Source of the DNA: Chitinophaga deserti
Lineage (GTDB): Bacteria > Bacteroidota > Bacteroidia > Chitinophagales > Chitinophagaceae
Length of the DNA: 64,000 bases
Assembly: GCF_003149455.1 (NCBI RefSeq)
Contig: NZ_QFFK01000004.1
Location: forward strand, 310,001 to 374,000
Direction: 5' to 3'
Both the position numbers and the translations under genes were made by a program. Below are positions 1-9,221 of the stretch, in pieces. The notes beneath the pieces were generated by a model. The model made no database searches. It was not told the origin of the DNA and was given only the letters and a program-made list of their open reading frames with translations. Each line of letters opens with the position of its first letter. Positions within the stretch are counted from its first letter, which is position 1.

Positions 1-262
1 GGCGGTAAAAGGTGTTGCCGTCGCGCTGCTGTACGGCCGTTCCGGGGAAGAGAGCTTCCAGCGAAGGAGGGTCGCAGAACCATACGGTATCATCGTCCAG
101 CGTAATGGAAAGGATGTGCTCATCCGTAACGGGGATGATATGCTCTTCCTGCGTGCCGCGTGCTGCACCGGTTAGCAGATAGGTAGCCTGATGGTCGAGG
201 CCGGGCACGCTGTTGACTGACTGGCTGCGCGTGCCATGGAGATGCAATTCGTTAATAGACAT
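1..262 (-). CDS. Unidentified protein, N-terminal part (runs off left edge)
   Basis: An open frame starts at an ATG (260-262, minus strand) with MSINELHLHGTRSQSV and stays open for 87 codons to the window edge, so the C-terminus is missing. No signal peptide or membrane segment is visible. The visible part is mixed polar/hydrophobic and looks like a soluble beta-rich region (for example ITLDDDTVWFCDPPS). I do not recognise the family. Codon usage resembles the neighbouring genes, which supports it as real coding sequence. It is separated by about 315 non-coding bases from the end of the sulfatase locus and is probably a separate transcription unit. Confidence 0.6.
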   Translation of the reverse strand, partial: MSINELHLHGTRSQSVNSVPGLDHQATYLLTGAARGTQEEHIIPVTDEHILSITLDDDTVWFCDPPSLEALFPGTAVQQRDGNTFYR

Positions 263-577
263 GTTCGTTCGTTTCCGGTAAACGGGATACTTTTTTTGGG
301 GTCCTTATTGTTCGTTATCGTTTCCTATGGTCCGGCCATGCAAGGCGCACGGCCGTGGGGTTATATTGTGCTGTTTCGATTCATACGTTATTTCATGGTA
401 CGCGCAGCTTATCGGGCTGCCGGGTGTAGGGATGCAGGACATGGTAAAGGGCTTAAATACTTCTATTCAATCTGAAGTGAAATTAGTCAATTCTTTCCAT
501 AGCCACTAATGAAGAAGGCCCGCCTCCGCCCGGTGAAGGGGAAGACAGGCCGCAGATGAAAAGCCCGGATGCAATCG
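263..577. other. Intergenic region between partial gene and sulfatase locus
   Basis: No convincing gene. Short frames on the plus strand have no start context or recognisable product. The right end carries the probable terminator of the sulfatase operon (annotated separately); the left end must hold the promoter of the leftward partial gene, but I see no clear TAnnTTTG box there. Confidence 0.5.
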
Positions 578-595
578 TTACCTGCTTTGCCGGGC
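557..595 (-). terminator. Probable intrinsic terminator of the SusC/SusD/sulfatase operon
   Basis: On the minus strand GCCCGG (590-595) pairs with CCGGGC (563-568) across a loop of about 21 bases that contains the sulfatase stop codon, followed by TTTTC. The stem is short but fully GC and placed at the end of the operon. Confidence 0.45.
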
Positions 596-2206
596 AGAAG
601 GGGTTCCTAATACGGATGCCGGCTTTATCTGGTCGTAGGGTACTACGCCCGTTTTTTCCGCCCACTGGAAATAGGCGGACGACAATTCATTTACCACCTG
701 GCGGTTTTGCTGTGCCACATCAATGGTTTCGCCACGGTCGTTTTCAAGATCATACAGCTCCCAGCGGTATTGCGGGTAGCCGGAAACCAGTTTCCATTTA
801 CCCTTACGCACGGCACGGTTACCGGCACGTTCCCAGAAGATGGGTTGCTCCCGGCTGATTTCCTGCTGGCTGAACAGCAGTTTGGATAGGCTCACACCCG
901 GCAGGGGATTAGGCGAAACGCCCTGATAGCTGGCAGGGTATTTCGCTCCTGCTACGTCGTAGAAGGTAGGGGCCAGGTCGATAAGGTGCGCCGTTCCCTT
1001 TGCAATGGTGCCCTGCGGCACTTTGCCAGGGAACCAGGCAATAAACGGACTGCTGATGCCACCCTCATACATATTGTTCTTAAAAGCCCTGAAAGGGGAA
1101 TTGGACACATACGACCAGTTTTTGCCCTGCGACTCGAAAGAGCCTGCAGTACCTACCGGACCGGTATTCCGCCCCGCTTTAGGACCCCAATGGGCCACAT
1201 CTTCTGCCGGAGCGCCGTTGTCGGAGATGAACACGATGAGTGTATTGTCATCTTCTCCAAGAGCTTTCAGTTTGGCGAGCAATTGCCCTACGCCCTGGTC
1301 CATCCGGTCTACCATAGCAGCGAACACTTCCATTTTGGCGGTCCATAGCTGCTGCTGGTCATAGGTGAGGTTATCCCAATCCGGTACGCTGGAATCTCTG
1401 GCGGCAATGGTTTGGTTGGGAGCCAGCAGCCCCAGCTGGCGCTGGCGGGCGAGGCGCTCTGTACGGAGGGAGTCCCATCCGATGTTGTACCGGCCTTTGT
1501 ATTTGGCAATATCTTCCGGTAAAGCCTGCAGCGGCCAGTGAGGCGCGGTATAAGCCAGGTAGAGGAAGAAGGGTTTGCCGGACTTGTGCTGCTCATCGAG
1601 GAACTGCACGGCATGACTGGTAATCTCGTCCGTGAAGTAATAGCTGCCTGCTTTAGGCTTCACACGTTTATTGTTTTCAAGCAATACTACCGGATATTCA
1701 CGGCCACCCAGCGGCATGGGTTCCGGGTCAAAGTAATTAGCTCCACCGCCGATCACACCATAGAAGCGGTCGAAGCCGCGTTGTACCGGCCAGGAGGTAC
1801 TATCGTTCCCCACATGCCATTTGCCAGACAGCAATGTGCTGTAACCATTCTGCCGGAGCACTTCACCGATAGTGAGGCTCTGGCGGTTGAGGTAACCCTG
1901 GTAAGCAGGGAGGCCGAGGTTTACATCAAAATACCCTACACCTGCCTTATGCTGGTATTGCCCCGTAAGCAGGGATGCCCGGGTGGGAGCGCAGATGGAA
2001 TTGTTGTAGAACTCCCGTAACCGTAATCCTTCATTTGCCAGCCGGTCGAGGTTAGGGGTGCGTATCTCGGAGCCGTAGCTGCCGAGGTCGGAATAGCCCA
2101 TGTCGTCCACCATAATGAGGATGATATTGGGCTTTTTAGGTTGTTGCTGGGAGAAGAGCGGCGCGGCATACAGCAGCACCGCCAATGATAGCCATGTTTT
2201 TTTCAT
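578..2206 (-). CDS. S1-family sulfatase (second of a tandem pair)
   Basis: A 542-residue exported sulfatase, likely cleaving sulfate esters from a glycan or aryl substrate in the periplasm. Residues 1-20 form a signal peptide. The alkaline-phosphatase-fold metal motif is PNIILIMVDDMG (about 26-37, D34 D35). The S1 signature CAPTR gives Cys72 as the residue converted to formylglycine, and GKWH (128-131) supplies the second signature Lys and His. A C-terminal DUF4976-like region includes ERAGNRAVRKGKWKLV. It starts 17 bases after the upstream sulfatase stop and is the last gene of the SusC-SusD-sulfatase operon. The Cys-type signature means it needs a formylglycine-generating or AnSME-type maturase, which is not in this window. 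The substrate cannot be read from the sequence. Confidence 0.93.
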   Translation of the reverse strand: MKKTWLSLAVLLYAAPLFSQQQPKKPNIILIMVDDMGYSDLGSYGSEIRTPNLDRLANEGLRLREFYNNSICAPTRASLLTGQYQHKAGVGYFDVNLGLPAYQGYLNRQSLTIGEVLRQNGYSTLLSGKWHVGNDSTSWPVQRGFDRFYGVIGGGANYFDPEPMPLGGREYPVVLLENNKRVKPKAGSYYFTDEITSHAVQFLDEQHKSGKPFFLYLAYTAPHWPLQALPEDIAKYKGRYNIGWDSLRTERLARQRQLGLLAPNQTIAARDSSVPDWDNLTYDQQQLWTAKMEVFAAMVDRMDQGVGQLLAKLKALGEDDNTLIVFISDNGAPAEDVAHWGPKAGRNTGPVGTAGSFESQGKNWSYVSNSPFRAFKNNMYEGGISSPFIAWFPGKVPQGTIAKGTAHLIDLAPTFYDVAGAKYPASYQGVSPNPLPGVSLSKLLFSQQEISREQPIFWERAGNRAVRKGKWKLVSGYPQYRWELYDLENDRGETIDVAQQNRQVVNELSSAYFQWAEKTGVVPYDQIKPASVLGTPSARQSR

Positions 2207-2223
2207 CTGGATGTTGCATTGTT

Positions 2224-3858
2224 TTAGCGCCTGCTGCCGGCAGCGGGCTGGTTCTGGAATGGGCCTGCGAAACCGGAAGGGCCTGAAGGCTTGATCTTTT
2301 CATACTCCACCACGTCGTTATTCTTCGCCCAGTTATCGTATGCGGCAGACAGCTCGTTCACGATACCGGGGTTTTGCACAGCGAGGTTATTGGTTTCCGC
2401 ACGGTCGGTTTCTATATCATACAATTCCCATTTATTGGCAGGGTAGGATGATACCAGTTTCCATTTACCGCTGCGTACCGCACGGTTGCCGGCACGCTCC
2501 CAGAAGAGGGGTGTTTTACGCTCGATTTCCTTTTGGTTGAAGAAGAGGCCTGCAAGACTGGTACCTGCCAGCGGATGCGATGTTACCTGCTTATAAACGG
2601 TGGGGTATTTCGCCCCGGCAATTTCATAGAAGGTAGGCGCCAGATCAATCAGGTGTGCAGTACCACGTGCAGTGGTGCCCGCTGCAATCTTACCCGGGAA
2701 CCATGCTATGAGCGGGGAACTGATTCCGCCCTCATACGCCGTAGCCTTATATGCCCTGAAGGGTGTGTTGGATACATGCGCCCAGCTTTGCTCCTGGTAG
2801 TCGTAGGAGCCTGCAGTACCGATGGGACCGCTGTTTCGCTGGCGCTTCCTTCCGAAGGGGATGAAGCCGCCCTGTGCGCCGTTGTCGGAGATGAATACAA
2901 CGAGTGTATTGTCGTCCTGCTTGAGGGCTTTCACTTTGTCGAGGATCTTTCCGATGCCCTGATCCAGCCGGTCGATCATAGCAGCATAAACTTCCATCTT
3001 CTTTTCCCATAGTTTCTTTTCGTCGTACGTCAGGCTTTCCCAGCGCGGTACTTCAGGGTCTGCAGCTATCGTTGCATTGGGTGCTATGATACCAATCTGT
3101 TTCATGCGTGCGATGCGCTGCGCGCGGAGGGAGTCCCAGCCGATGCTGTACCTGCCTTTATACTTTTCAATGTCTTCCGGCTGCGCCTGCAGTGGCCAGT
3201 GCGGGGCGTTGTAAGCCACGTAGAGGAAAAAGGGTTTCCTGGAATCCTTCTGCTCATCGAGGTATTGCACGGCATGCCCTGCAATTTCGTCGGTAAGATA
3301 TTGCCCCGGTTTCAGGCGTACGGGTTTATTATTTTCTACGAGCATTACCGGCGGCGCTTTATCGGCATACGATCCTATGTCGAAGAAGTTGCTGGCTCCG
3401 CCTATGAATCCATAGAAGCGGTCGAAGCCACGCTGGTTGGGCCAGCTGAGGGAATCGTTCCCTACATGCCACTTGCCCGACATGAGGGTGGTGTACCCCG
3501 CCTGCTGCAGTACCTCACCCAATGTGAGCGATGAGCGGTTCAGATAGCCCTGGTAAGCAGGCAGACCGAGGTTTACATCGAAGTAACCGATACCGGCGCG
3601 GTGGTTGAACTGCCCGGTCATTAGTGAGGCACGGGTAGGGGCGCAGATGGAGTTGTTGTAGAACTCCCGCAGCTTAAGGCCTTCGCGGGCCAGCCGGTCG
3701 AGGTTAGGCGTTTGGATCTCGGAACCATAAGGCCCGATGTCGGAATACCCCATGTCGTCCACCATAATGAGGATGATGTTGGGTCTGCGGGTATTTTGCG
3801 ATTGGGCCGGAGGTAACAGCGCCAGTAATGCCAGCGCGGTGAAGAGAACGATTTTCAT
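2224..3858 (-). CDS. S1-family sulfatase (first of a tandem pair)
   Basis: A 544-residue exported sulfatase, closely paralogous to the next gene: the same length, the same signature spacing (D34 D35, CAPTR with Cys72) and the same DVNLGLPAYQGYLNR and GKWHVGNDS blocks. Residues 1-20 are a signal peptide ending AQSQ. The differences lie mainly in the loops after the metal site (GFIGGASNFFDIGSY against GVIGGGANYFDPEPM), which often set substrate choice. It begins 6 bases after the susD stop, so it is translated from the SusCD messenger. It probably acts on periplasmic sulfated oligosaccharide or aryl sulfate imported by the SusC partner. Confidence 0.93.
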   Translation of the reverse strand: MKIVLFTALALLALLPPAQSQNTRRPNIILIMVDDMGYSDIGPYGSEIQTPNLDRLAREGLKLREFYNNSICAPTRASLMTGQFNHRAGIGYFDVNLGLPAYQGYLNRSSLTLGEVLQQAGYTTLMSGKWHVGNDSLSWPNQRGFDRFYGFIGGASNFFDIGSYADKAPPVMLVENNKPVRLKPGQYLTDEIAGHAVQYLDEQKDSRKPFFLYVAYNAPHWPLQAQPEDIEKYKGRYSIGWDSLRAQRIARMKQIGIIAPNATIAADPEVPRWESLTYDEKKLWEKKMEVYAAMIDRLDQGIGKILDKVKALKQDDNTLVVFISDNGAQGGFIPFGRKRQRNSGPIGTAGSYDYQEQSWAHVSNTPFRAYKATAYEGGISSPLIAWFPGKIAAGTTARGTAHLIDLAPTFYEIAGAKYPTVYKQVTSHPLAGTSLAGLFFNQKEIERKTPLFWERAGNRAVRSGKWKLVSSYPANKWELYDIETDRAETNNLAVQNPGIVNELSAAYDNWAKNNDVVEYEKIKPSGPSGFAGPFQNQPAAGSRR

Positions 3859-3864
3859 GTTTCG

Positions 3865-5337
3865 TCAGTTATTAATCCATAAAGGGTCCTGTTTCAGATT
3901 GGGGTTGAGGTTCAGCTCGCGCTGCGGTGTGGGGAAGCGGATGTGCTTCGGCGCGGCGAGCGTTTTACCTGCGGCATGTAATGTGCGCACGTAGTAATCC
4001 GGTCCCCTGCGCACGAGGTCGAACCAGCGCTGGTATTCATACACCAGCTCCTTCCGCCTTTCCTGGAACACGCTGTCGCGGAAATTAGCGGCACTCAGTG
4101 CAGGAGCTACATCTTTCAGTTTAGTAATATGTGCGCGTTCCCGCACTTCGTCGATAGCTTCATATGCTGCTGCTGTGGGGCCCTGCAATTCGTTGACAGC
4201 TTCAGCATAGATCAGTAATACTTCTGCATAGCGGATTATAGGCAGGTTTTTAGACGATTGCCCCTGGTTGCCTGTAGCGGCGGGGTCATAATATTTGTGG
4301 AGGTGTGGTTCGAAGGTATATGTTTTTCCGTCTACCGGGCTCACCATTTCCGTAATAAACGTAACTGCCTTACGGGTATCGGTGCTGCTGAAGCTTTCAT
4401 ACAGCTTTCCCTGCTTGTGGAGCGCATCGGCATAATCGCCATTGATACCGGGTACTTCGTTAGGGGCGGAGCGGCTGCCCAGACTGTTGCCCTGATACCC
4501 TGCATTGCCGAGGAACTGTGCGGAGAAGATATGCTCCTTCCCGTTTTTGGTAGCAGTATTGAAAACATCCGCATAGTCATCAAATAGTGCGTACCACTTC
4601 GCATCAATCACCTCTTTACTTTTGGCGGCTGCATTGGCCCAGTCTTCTTTGGTGAGGTATACCTTAGCCAGCAGCGACTTTGCAGCGCCTGAGGTGGCCC
4701 GCCCTATATCGTTCTTCCCATACACGCCGGGTGCGGGGAGGTTTTCTGCTGCCTGCAGGTCGGTAATGATCTGCTGATACACCGCTGCAGCCGGACTTTT
4801 CGTCACATACAGCGCTTCGGGCGACAGGTCCTTCGGTTCATGCAGTACGATGGGGACATCTCCAAACCAGCGTACCAGGTTGAAGTAGTGCAGTGCGCGG
4901 AGAAACTTTGCTTCGTTGGTGAGCCTGGCCTGCAGTACTGCGGTTATCTTCCCGTCAGGAATTACGGCAATACGGTCTATGGCAATGTTGGCAGCGTTGA
5001 TGGCGTCGTAACTCTGCCGCCAGAGCTGCTCCATACGGTCGTTGGAAGCATCGTGCGTTAGGCCGGATATGGCGCGTACATGCGCATTACGGGCACGCGG
5101 GCCAGCTTCATAATCATCCGTCGCCATTTCCACACCTATCTGGAAAAGACTGTTATACAGCGATTGACCTGTTTCATAGAGTTTACGGTAAGTGGCCACA
5201 ACAGCGGCATCGGCCTGTGCGCCGTCTTTATAGAATTCCTGCGTAACGAGCTGGGAAACGGGCTGCTCGTCGAGACTGCTGCAGGCCGAAAGCCCCAGCA
5301 GCAATACGGGAAGGATATATCGTTTCGTGATGTGCAT
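3865..5337 (-). CDS. SusD/RagB-family nutrient-binding lipoprotein
   Basis: A 490-residue surface lipoprotein that forms the lid of the SusC transporter and binds the substrate. The lipobox LSAC places the lipidated Cys at residue 19, followed by SSLDEQPVS, typical of SusD. The TPR-like N-terminal half (for example RLTNEAKFLRALHYFNLVRWFG) and the C-terminal RRKELVYEYQRWFDLVR block with FPTPQRELNLNPNLKQ are family hallmarks. The length is normal. It follows the SusC gene by 18 bases and precedes the two sulfatases. Confidence 0.95.
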   Translation of the reverse strand: MHITKRYILPVLLLGLSACSSLDEQPVSQLVTQEFYKDGAQADAAVVATYRKLYETGQSLYNSLFQIGVEMATDDYEAGPRARNAHVRAISGLTHDASNDRMEQLWRQSYDAINAANIAIDRIAVIPDGKITAVLQARLTNEAKFLRALHYFNLVRWFGDVPIVLHEPKDLSPEALYVTKSPAAAVYQQIITDLQAAENLPAPGVYGKNDIGRATSGAAKSLLAKVYLTKEDWANAAAKSKEVIDAKWYALFDDYADVFNTATKNGKEHIFSAQFLGNAGYQGNSLGSRSAPNEVPGINGDYADALHKQGKLYESFSSTDTRKAVTFITEMVSPVDGKTYTFEPHLHKYYDPAATGNQGQSSKNLPIIRYAEVLLIYAEAVNELQGPTAAAYEAIDEVRERAHITKLKDVAPALSAANFRDSVFQERRKELVYEYQRWFDLVRRGPDYYVRTLHAAGKTLAAPKHIRFPTPQRELNLNPNLKQDPLWINN

Positions 5338-5355
5338 ATGGTTGCGTTGAATGGA

Positions 5356-8300
5356 TTAGAGAGAAATTTTCAGTCCGCCGGTGAATGTTCTGGATACCGG
5401 GTAAATGCCCTGATCGGTGCCTGGAGAAACATTGCTGCCGGAAGTCACTTCCGGGTCAAAGCCCGTGTAGTTGGTCCAGGTAGCAAGGTTCTGGGCAGAC
5501 ACGTATAATTGAATGGATGAAATCTTACCGGTGATATGCTTCGGCAATGTATAAGACAGTGATACGTTTTTCAGGCGGATAAAGGAACCGTCTTCAATGA
5601 AACGGTCACTGAAAACCGGTGCGGGGTCCAGCTTGGCACGGGGGATGGTTTGGCTGGGGTTCTCCGGCGTCCAGCGGTCGCGGGCGGAACCTGCTGCATT
5701 CTGCTGGCCTGTAAACAGTTCCAGTGATTGTAAGTTGCCGTTAAGGATCTGGTTGCCTAATGAACCCTGGAAGAATACGGATAGTGCGAATCCTTTCCAG
5801 CTGAAATTATTGCTCAGGCCAAGAATCACATCCGGCTGCGCATCCCCTATAATAGTTCGGTCTGCCGCAGTGGTGAAAGTACCATCACCATTGATGTCTT
5901 TATAGAGCCTGTCGCCGGGCTTGGGCGCTGCACTGCCGGTGAACTTCCCTTTGGTATGCTCTTCACCGGTTTGCAGAATACCATCTGTTACAGTGCCGTA
6001 GAAGCTGCCTAATGGCTTGCCTACCTGTATGATGTAGCTGCCGCTGATGTAAGACCGTGCGCCATTGCCCAGAGAAAGCACTTCGTTCCGGTTAATGGAG
6101 GCGTTGGCATCAGTGGTCCAGGTAAATTCTCCAAGGAAGTTCTTGCTGCTCACAGCCAGTTCCAGCCCTTTGTTGGATACGGAGCCGAAGTTCTGGAGGG
6201 AACTGGTTTGTCCGCTGGTCCAGGGGATCTCCACACTCAGCAAAAGATCACGCGTCTTTTTCTGATAAGCATCCAGTGAAACACTGAGGCGGTTGTCAAA
6301 GAACCCGATATCGATACCGGCATTGTATTGCACGGTGGTTTCCCATCCCAGTTTATCGTTGGGCAACCTTGAGGGCGCAAAGCCTGTGGCAGTAGTACCG
6401 CCGAAAAGATAAGTGAGGCTGTATAATGTAGCGAGCGACTGGTATTCCCCGATCTCCAGGTTACCTGTTGTCCCAAAACTGGCACGCACTTTAAGATCAC
6501 TGATGTTGCGGGAGAGGTTCTTGAAGAAGGGCTCGTTGCTCACGCGCCAGGAGGCTGCGGCAGAAGGGAAGTAGCCCCATTTGTTGCCTTTCCCGAAGCG
6601 GGAAGAACCATCGGCACGGATGCTTGCGGTGAAGTAGTAACGGCTGTCGAAGTTGTAATTGACACGGCCCAGCCAGGAATGCAATACCCACTTACTGGCT
6701 TCAGACCATGGGCGTAGCAAAGTGGCACCGCTCTGCAGGCTGTTATAAGACAGAGCGTCTGACACAAATTGCTGTGCGCCGGTACGTACCACATCACTGC
6801 TGAACTCCTGCTGGGTAAAGCCTCCCAATACATCGAAGCTGTGTTGCCCGGAACGGCGGGAGTAGCTTACGGTGTTTTCATTCAGCCAGGAGTAACTGGT
6901 GTATTCCCCCCGGCCTGCGTTGCCCTTGGTTGGCAGCCCTTCGTAAATGGTAGCGGGGATGTAGTATTTCTCCTGTGTGTTGTTCACATCGGTACCGAAA
7001 AGGACTTTCACCTGTAGCCCTTCCAGTACTTTAAAATCTGCGAAGGCAGTTCCAAAGAAACGGTTGGTAGTGGCTTTGTTCTTTGTTTCGTTGATACTGG
7101 CGATGGGGTTGGCGAAGATGTTCTCGAAAGGATTGCGCAGGGTGTAGCTGCCGTCGGCTTCATAAATAGTGGCGGTAGGCGGCATAAAAAGCAGGGAGCT
7201 TACAATGCCGGAGGGTGCTACATTAGCGTCGGACCGGGAAGCGGTGATATTAACACCCGTCTTCAACCGGTCGAAGGGCTGTGCATCAATATTGGCGCGG
7301 ATGCCGAGGCGGTTGAAGTCGGTGTTGCGGATGATGCCATCCTGCCTGAAGTAGTTGCCTGATAGGTAATAGCGTGTTTTGGCAGTACCGCCGCTAAGCG
7401 TGAGCTGGTGGTTTTGCTGCGGCGCACTGCGGAAGGCAGCATCCTGCCAGTCGGTACCATTTCCCACACTGTCTATCTGCTGTTGTGTGAGGTACTGAAA
7501 CTTCCCTTTGGCGGGTGTTACATCATACAGCACATCGTTGCGCAGCTTTGCAAAGTCTCTGCCATTGAGCACATCTACTTTTTTACGGAGCGACTGTACA
7601 CCATATGTTCCTTCATAGGAAAGCGTACTTCTGTCTGCCCGCCCTTTTTTGGTGGTGATGATCACCACGCCGTTGGCGCCGCGTGAGCCATAGATGGCCG
7701 TGGCGGAAGCATCTTTGAGGATGTCGATGGATTCAATGTCGGAAGGGTTGATGCCGGAAAGCGGATTGACAGGGGTGCCGGTGATGGTGCCCGCCGTAAC
7801 TGCGTTGTTGTACACGGGAAATCCATCTATCACATACAGCGGTTCGTTACCGCCCTGTATGGAGGCCCCGCCGCGGATGCGGATGCTCACGCCGCCGCCG
7901 GGCTGTCCGGATGTTTGGGTGACCTGTACACCGGGAGCGGCGCCTTTCAGGGCCTGATCGAAAGAGCTGACGGGTTGTTTCAGCAGCGGGCCGGATACGG
8001 AAGCGATAGCGCCTGTCAGATCGCTTTTCTTCTGCGTTCCGTATCCGATCACCACCACATCATTCAGCTGGCTTTGCGCGGGCTCCAGCGGAATCTCGAT
8101 CTGCCCGTTCTCGACGATCACTTCCGCTTTTCTATACCCGAGGGAAGTAATAATTAATGTATAAGGGAATGGCTGCCCCGTTACGAATGCGAACCTGCCT
8201 TCGCCATCCGTGAGCACACCGTGCGTAGTGCCTTTGATCTGCACGGTGGCGCCGGGTAAGGGCTCCCGTGTTTTGGCATCTACGATACGGCCTGTGAGCC

Positions 8301-8430
8301 GTGAATTAATAAGAGGCTGCGTTTGCGCATTGCCGGATATTGCTGCCAGCAGCAGCAGGGAAAAGACCGCGGTAAACAGGACCGGCCAGGCATGCCGGTG
8401 CCGCGGCATGGTCGGTAAACTTTTGAACAT
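5356..8430 (-). CDS. SusC/RagA-family TonB-linked outer-membrane transporter
   Basis: About 1024 residues from the ATG at 8430; an in-frame ATG at 8475 would add 15 residues ahead of the signal peptide and is less likely. A signal segment (WPVLFTAVFSLLLLAAISGNA) is followed by a carboxypeptidase-regulatory-like beta domain (LTGRIVDAKTREPLPGATV) and the SusC plug signature LNDVVVIGYGTQKKSDLTGA, then NGVVIITTKKG and a long beta-barrel ending in an aromatic/hydrophobic strand (GLKISL). It imports the SusD-bound ligand using TonB energy. It is the first gene of the locus. No SusR, HTCS or ECF/anti-sigma regulator is encoded in the window next to it. Confidence 0.95.
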   Translation of the reverse strand: MFKSLPTMPRHRHAWPVLFTAVFSLLLLAAISGNAQTQPLINSRLTGRIVDAKTREPLPGATVQIKGTTHGVLTDGEGRFAFVTGQPFPYTLIITSLGYRKAEVIVENGQIEIPLEPAQSQLNDVVVIGYGTQKKSDLTGAIASVSGPLLKQPVSSFDQALKGAAPGVQVTQTSGQPGGGVSIRIRGGASIQGGNEPLYVIDGFPVYNNAVTAGTITGTPVNPLSGINPSDIESIDILKDASATAIYGSRGANGVVIITTKKGRADRSTLSYEGTYGVQSLRKKVDVLNGRDFAKLRNDVLYDVTPAKGKFQYLTQQQIDSVGNGTDWQDAAFRSAPQQNHQLTLSGGTAKTRYYLSGNYFRQDGIIRNTDFNRLGIRANIDAQPFDRLKTGVNITASRSDANVAPSGIVSSLLFMPPTATIYEADGSYTLRNPFENIFANPIASINETKNKATTNRFFGTAFADFKVLEGLQVKVLFGTDVNNTQEKYYIPATIYEGLPTKGNAGRGEYTSYSWLNENTVSYSRRSGQHSFDVLGGFTQQEFSSDVVRTGAQQFVSDALSYNSLQSGATLLRPWSEASKWVLHSWLGRVNYNFDSRYYFTASIRADGSSRFGKGNKWGYFPSAAASWRVSNEPFFKNLSRNISDLKVRASFGTTGNLEIGEYQSLATLYSLTYLFGGTTATGFAPSRLPNDKLGWETTVQYNAGIDIGFFDNRLSVSLDAYQKKTRDLLLSVEIPWTSGQTSSLQNFGSVSNKGLELAVSSKNFLGEFTWTTDANASINRNEVLSLGNGARSYISGSYIIQVGKPLGSFYGTVTDGILQTGEEHTKGKFTGSAAPKPGDRLYKDINGDGTFTTAADRTIIGDAQPDVILGLSNNFSWKGFALSVFFQGSLGNQILNGNLQSLELFTGQQNAAGSARDRWTPENPSQTIPRAKLDPAPVFSDRFIEDGSFIRLKNVSLSYTLPKHITGKISSIQLYVSAQNLATWTNYTGFDPEVTSGSNVSPGTDQGIYPVSRTFTGGLKISL

Positions 8431-8755
8431 GCTATGGTTGATTAGTGATACGACAATAAAGAGCCGGCCCGCCATCGCGGGAACGCGGCAGTTCAGGGCA
8501 TACGAAGGCTGCCAAAGCCTGATGGCTATGGTAACTCAGCTATGTATGCATTCATCGGAACGGTAAAATATCACCGTTGATGCATTCAGGGACGCATGAC
8601 CCTACATCGGGGGGAAGTGAAAAGGAAAGCTGACATGTGTTGGTTTTTTTGATGGTCCGGTCCGGTGATTGCAGATTGCCCACGGATAGCCTGGTTGGTC
8701 GATTTCTGATTTTGCTATCTTCTGTTCCTGATACGGTTTCACCGGAAGTATGGAT

Positions 8756-8763
8756 CAAAGATA
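8756..8763 (-). promoter_or_regulatory. Candidate -7 box for the SusC operon
   Basis: Minus-strand TATCTTTG matches the Bacteroidota TAnnTTTG element. The nearest TTTG upstream (8775-8778) is only 11 bases away, shorter than usual, so the -33 element is poor. Confidence 0.4.
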
Positions 8764-8782
8764 ATACATAATTTCAAATAAC

Positions 8783-8797
8783 CTACTATTTCAGTAG
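8783..8797. promoter_or_regulatory. Inverted repeat upstream of the SusC promoter
   Basis: CTACT-ATTTC-AGTAG is a perfect 5-bp-arm palindrome about 20 bases upstream of the -7 box, a plausible activator site. It is short and could be chance. Confidence 0.3.
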
Positions 8798-8824
8798 ACT
8801 AATGGAATATTTAAGTTTTAAACC

Positions 8825-9205
8825 CTAAAGGTAGTTGCTGACTTCAAGGAGGTTGCCATCAGGATCACGGAAGTATACGGAGCGGATGGGGCCGGTGGCG
8901 CCGGTGCGGATCAGGCCATAGGAGAGGATGTGAACGTTGTGATGCTCCAGCGTTTTTTTAACGGTTTCAAGGGGTGTGTCGGTAATGAAGCAGAGGTCGG
9001 CCGAGCCGGGCAGGGGGAAGGTGGCTTTGGGTTCTGGTTCAGCACCATGCTGGTGGAGATTGATTTTCTGATTACCGAAACGCAGCGCTTTGCGGCCCTC
9101 GCCGAACGTTGTGGTTTCCATGTCCAGCACTACGGTGTAGAAAGCGCAGGTAGCGTCAATATCTGCAACGGTAAGCACCAGGTGGTCGAGGCGGAGGATG
9201 TTCAT
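8825..9205 (-). CDS. VOC/glyoxalase-family protein
   Basis: A 126-residue protein from the ATG at 9205 (MNILRLDHLVLTVADIDA). A longer in-frame start at 9250 would overlap the upstream gene and adds a non-homologous tail. The paired beta-alpha-beta-beta-beta layout is visible: LDHLVLTVADIDATCAFY, then KINLHQHG, then the second module with IRSVYFRDPDGNLLEVSNYL. Candidate metal ligands are His8, His53 and the final Glu of NLLEVS. These are small metal-dependent enzymes (lyases, dioxygenases, fosfomycin or bleomycin resistance); the reaction cannot be assigned. The gene lies 16 bases after the upstream hypothetical gene, so the two are probably cotranscribed. Confidence 0.85.
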   Translation of the reverse strand: MNILRLDHLVLTVADIDATCAFYTVVLDMETTTFGEGRKALRFGNQKINLHQHGAEPEPKATFPLPGSADLCFITDTPLETVKKTLEHHNVHILSYGLIRTGATGPIRSVYFRDPDGNLLEVSNYL

Positions 9206-9221
9206 GATATCAGGTTGAAGG

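Larger units (their letters stand above)
8431..8824. other. Long 5' leader/promoter region of the SusC operon
   Basis: About 390 bases without a convincing gene. A TAnnTTTG-type box lies about 325 bases upstream of the SusC start, with an inverted repeat just beyond it (both annotated separately). The rest would be an unusually long untranslated leader. Confidence 0.45.
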
